From NCBI GenBank assembly GCA_002449555.1, contig DJXA01000186.1, positions 1-15,130 on the forward strand: a stretch of DNA of 15,130 nt. Reading direction: 5' to 3'. The translations under genes and the position numbers were made by a program. Below the pieces are notes generated by a model that saw only the letters and a program-made list of their open reading frames with translations, made no database searches and had not been told where the DNA came from. Within the stretch, counting starts at the first letter, position 1, and each line of letters begins with the position of its first letter. Positions 13,735 through 15,130 of the stretch are shown piece after piece. The DNA is from Atopobiaceae bacterium UBA7016. Lineage in GTDB: Bacteria; Actinomycetota; Coriobacteriia; Coriobacteriales; Atopobiaceae.

Positions 13735-14030
13735 TGACGCGGAAGAGTAGACGTTCGTACGCGCGTACAGAGAGCCTGGGACGGTGAGATCCAGGACGAG
13801 ATGCGAGTTCGTCGAATGGGCCGCGGAGGGCGCACCGAACGGGGGACCCAGTAGGCTGCGACGTCAGGCACACGTCACGTGCCAGGGGTGTGTTGGCATC
13901 CTGGAAGACCATAGGTCGCCGTCTTGTCAAAGCATTCCGCGAAAGGGCGCAGGTATCTGCGAACCAAGGTGGCACCGCGAGCTCCCTTCGAGCCCGTCCT
14001 TGGACACATCAGTCTAGGGGCGGGTTTTTC
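13735..14030 (+). promoter_or_regulatory. T-box leader responding to tRNA-Trp, upstream of trpD
   Basis: Conserved T-box parts occur in the right order. GGAAGAGTAGACG opens the element (from 13741), AGAGAG is at 13769-13774, and the distal Stem I hairpin CCTGG/CCAGG (13775-13779 with 13791-13795) encloses GGTGAGA. A specifier loop reads GAATGG with the TGG (Trp) codon at 13817-13819, and the antiterminator T-box sequence GGTGGCACCGCG is at 13968-13979. The bulge TGGC (13970-13973) would pair with a GCCA tRNA 3' end, which fits the G discriminator of bacterial tRNA-Trp and independently supports the specifier. AAGG (13966-13969) can pair with CCTT (13998-14001) to form the antiterminator, which competes with the terminator stem. 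Uncharged tRNA-Trp should therefore switch on trpD. Confidence 0.92.
13993..14029 (+). terminator. Intrinsic terminator of the trp T-box
   Basis: A continuous 13-bp stem with a few G-U pairs (13993-14005 with 14012-14024) closes a 6-nt loop and is followed by TTTTT (14025-14029). Its 5' arm contains the CCTT that the antiterminator needs, so the two folds are mutually exclusive. This makes the T-box transcriptional, not translational. Confidence 0.88.
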
Positions 14031-14042
14031 TTGCCCCGCAAG

Positions 14043-14058
14043 GATGCCTTCGGGCATC
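14043..14058 (+). other. Short UUCG-loop hairpin just before the trpD ribosome site
   Basis: GATGCC (14043-14048) pairs with GGCATC (14053-14058) around a UUCG tetraloop, a very stable small hairpin. It ends 2 nt before the GGAAGAGAGG ribosome-binding site of trpD (about 14060-14069). It may keep the ribosome site open after read-through of the terminator, or it may be incidental. Confidence 0.5.
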
Positions 14059-14075
14059 AGGAAGAGAGGGTCGAC

Positions 14076-15098
14076 ATGATCAAAGAAGCCATCGAGAAGA
14101 TCGTCATGAAGGGCGACCTGACGTTTGACGAGGCCTATACGGTAATGGGCGAGATTATGCGCGGAGAGACCAGCGCGACGCAGAACGCCGCGTTTCTGGC
14201 TGCGCTGTCCACCAAGAGCACCAAGGCGGAGACCATCGACGAGATTTCCGGCTGCGCAACCGCCATGCGCGAGCTTGCGACCCCTGTTGAGCATCCGGGT
14301 ATGGAGGTGCTCGAGATTGTCGGCACGGGCGGAGATCGCGCAAACACCTTTAATATCTCGACGACGACGGCGCTGATTGTCGCGGCCGCGGGCGTGAAGG
14401 TTGCTAAGCATGGTAACCGAGCCGCAAGCTCGCGCTGCGGCACCGCGGACTGCCTCGAGGCGCTGGGCGTGAACATCAACCAGGATCCCGATCTCTGCCG
14501 GAAGCTACTGTCTGAGGTGGGCATGTGCTTCCTCTTTGCCCAGAAGTATCATCCTGCGATGCGCTACGTCGGTCCGATTCGTCGTGAGCTGGGCTTCCGT
14601 ACGGTGTTCAACATCCTAGGTCCGCTGACGAACCCCGCGCGACCCGAGTACTTCTTGCTGGGCGTCTACGACGAGTACCTCGTCGAGCCCGTGGCGAAGG
14701 TGCTCACCTCTCTCGGCGTGCGTCGCGGCTTTGTGGTGTATGGCCAGGACAAGATGGACGAGCTGTCGCTGTCTTCTGCGAGCACCGTGTGCGAGATCAA
14801 AGAAGGCTATTACCGCTCCTTCGTGCTGACGCCTGAAGAGGTGGGCCTGACGCGGTGCGAGAAAGCCGACCTGCTTGGCGGCACGCCCGAAGAGAATGCC
14901 GCGACGGTGCGTGCGATTCTCGCTGGTGAGGAGCGTGGTCCCAAACGCGATGCCGCCGTGTACAACGCGGGTGCGGCGCTGTATGTGACGGGCCGCGCTG
15001 CGTCGGTGAAGGAAGGCGTGCAGATGGCTCAGGATCTGCTGGATAGTGGCGCGGTCAAGCTCGTGCTCGAGCAGTTCATCGCTGGATCCAACAAGTAA
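14076..15098 (+). CDS. trpD: Anthranilate phosphoribosyltransferase
   Basis: This 340-residue enzyme has the usual TrpD length and transfers the phosphoribosyl group of PRPP to anthranilate in tryptophan synthesis. The PRPP-binding glycine loop is VGTGGDRANTFNIST (82-96). The anthranilate/PRPP region KHGNRAASSRCGTADCLEALGVNI follows, and ILGPLTNPARPEYFLLGVYDE is the family block in the second half. The start at 14076 follows a purine-rich ribosome site (GGAAGAGAGG). An in-frame ATG at 13890 would run the protein through the T-box and is rejected. It is the first gene after a tRNA-Trp T-box. Only 32 bases remain after the stop, so any following trp genes are outside the window. No trpE/trpG lies directly upstream. 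Confidence 0.95.
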   Translation: MIKEAIEKIVMKGDLTFDEAYTVMGEIMRGETSATQNAAFLAALSTKSTKAETIDEISGCATAMRELATPVEHPGMEVLEIVGTGGDRANTFNISTTTALIVAAAGVKVAKHGNRAASSRCGTADCLEALGVNINQDPDLCRKLLSEVGMCFLFAQKYHPAMRYVGPIRRELGFRTVFNILGPLTNPARPEYFLLGVYDEYLVEPVAKVLTSLGVRRGFVVYGQDKMDELSLSSASTVCEIKEGYYRSFVLTPEEVGLTRCEKADLLGGTPEENAATVRAILAGEERGPKRDAAVYNAGAALYVTGRAASVKEGVQMAQDLLDSGAVKLVLEQFIAGSNK

Positions 15099-15130
15099 GT
15101 GGGTACGCGGTGCGTCCTGGGGGTAGCCCC

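Noticed and set aside
13373..13975. Minus-strand frames overlapping the end of the LacI-family gene and the T-box
   Set aside because: They run antisense through the conserved regulator C-terminus and the T-box Stem I, and show no domain.
13890..14075. Longer TrpD starting at 13890
   Set aside because: The extension would translate the T-box antiterminator and terminator. The ATG at 14076 has a ribosome site and gives the normal TrpD length.

Overview
The window is G+C-rich bacterial DNA with densely packed genes. The gene set points to an anaerobic, sugar-fermenting actinobacterium of the class Coriobacteriia (Olsenella/Atopobium/Collinsella type): a lactose phosphotransferase operon, a Firmicutes-type galT/galK pair, and a tryptophan T-box upstream of trpD. 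This placement comes from gene content and protein style and was not tested against a database.

Layout from left to right. Positions 1-740 hold no protein gene. They carry a candidate structured non-coding RNA on the minus strand (about 422 down to 61, with a good promoter and an excellent intrinsic terminator), followed by the probable promoter of ettA. Next come ettA (ABC-F translation factor, +), a small XRE-type regulator (-), a YfbR-like HD 5'-nucleotidase (+) and a small ArsC/Spx-family thioredoxin-fold protein (+).

From 12366 down to 4107 lies a minus-strand sugar block in transcription order: lacF (IIA) - lacE (IICB) - lacG (6-phospho-beta-galactosidase) - galK - galT - [intrinsic terminator] - HAD phosphatase - galE. 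It is faced by a divergent LacI-family regulator at 12603-13616 (+). The shared intergenic region has three copies of one 16-bp near-palindrome, spaced exactly 23 bp apart, which are very probably the regulator's operators. At the right end is trpD (+), preceded by a complete T-box leader with a TGG (Trp) specifier and an intrinsic terminator.

How the parts work together. LacF and LacE import and phosphorylate lactose, and LacG splits lactose-6-phosphate into glucose and galactose-6-phosphate. The usual partner of this system is the tagatose-6-phosphate pathway (LacABCD), which is absent here. Instead the operon continues with the Leloir enzymes GalK, GalT and GalE, which need unphosphorylated galactose. 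A HAD-family phosphatase sits between galT and galE. The most interesting metabolic hypothesis is that it dephosphorylates galactose-6-phosphate and so joins PTS lactose uptake to the Leloir pathway; this is inference. The other high-interest item is the unassigned structured RNA at the left end.
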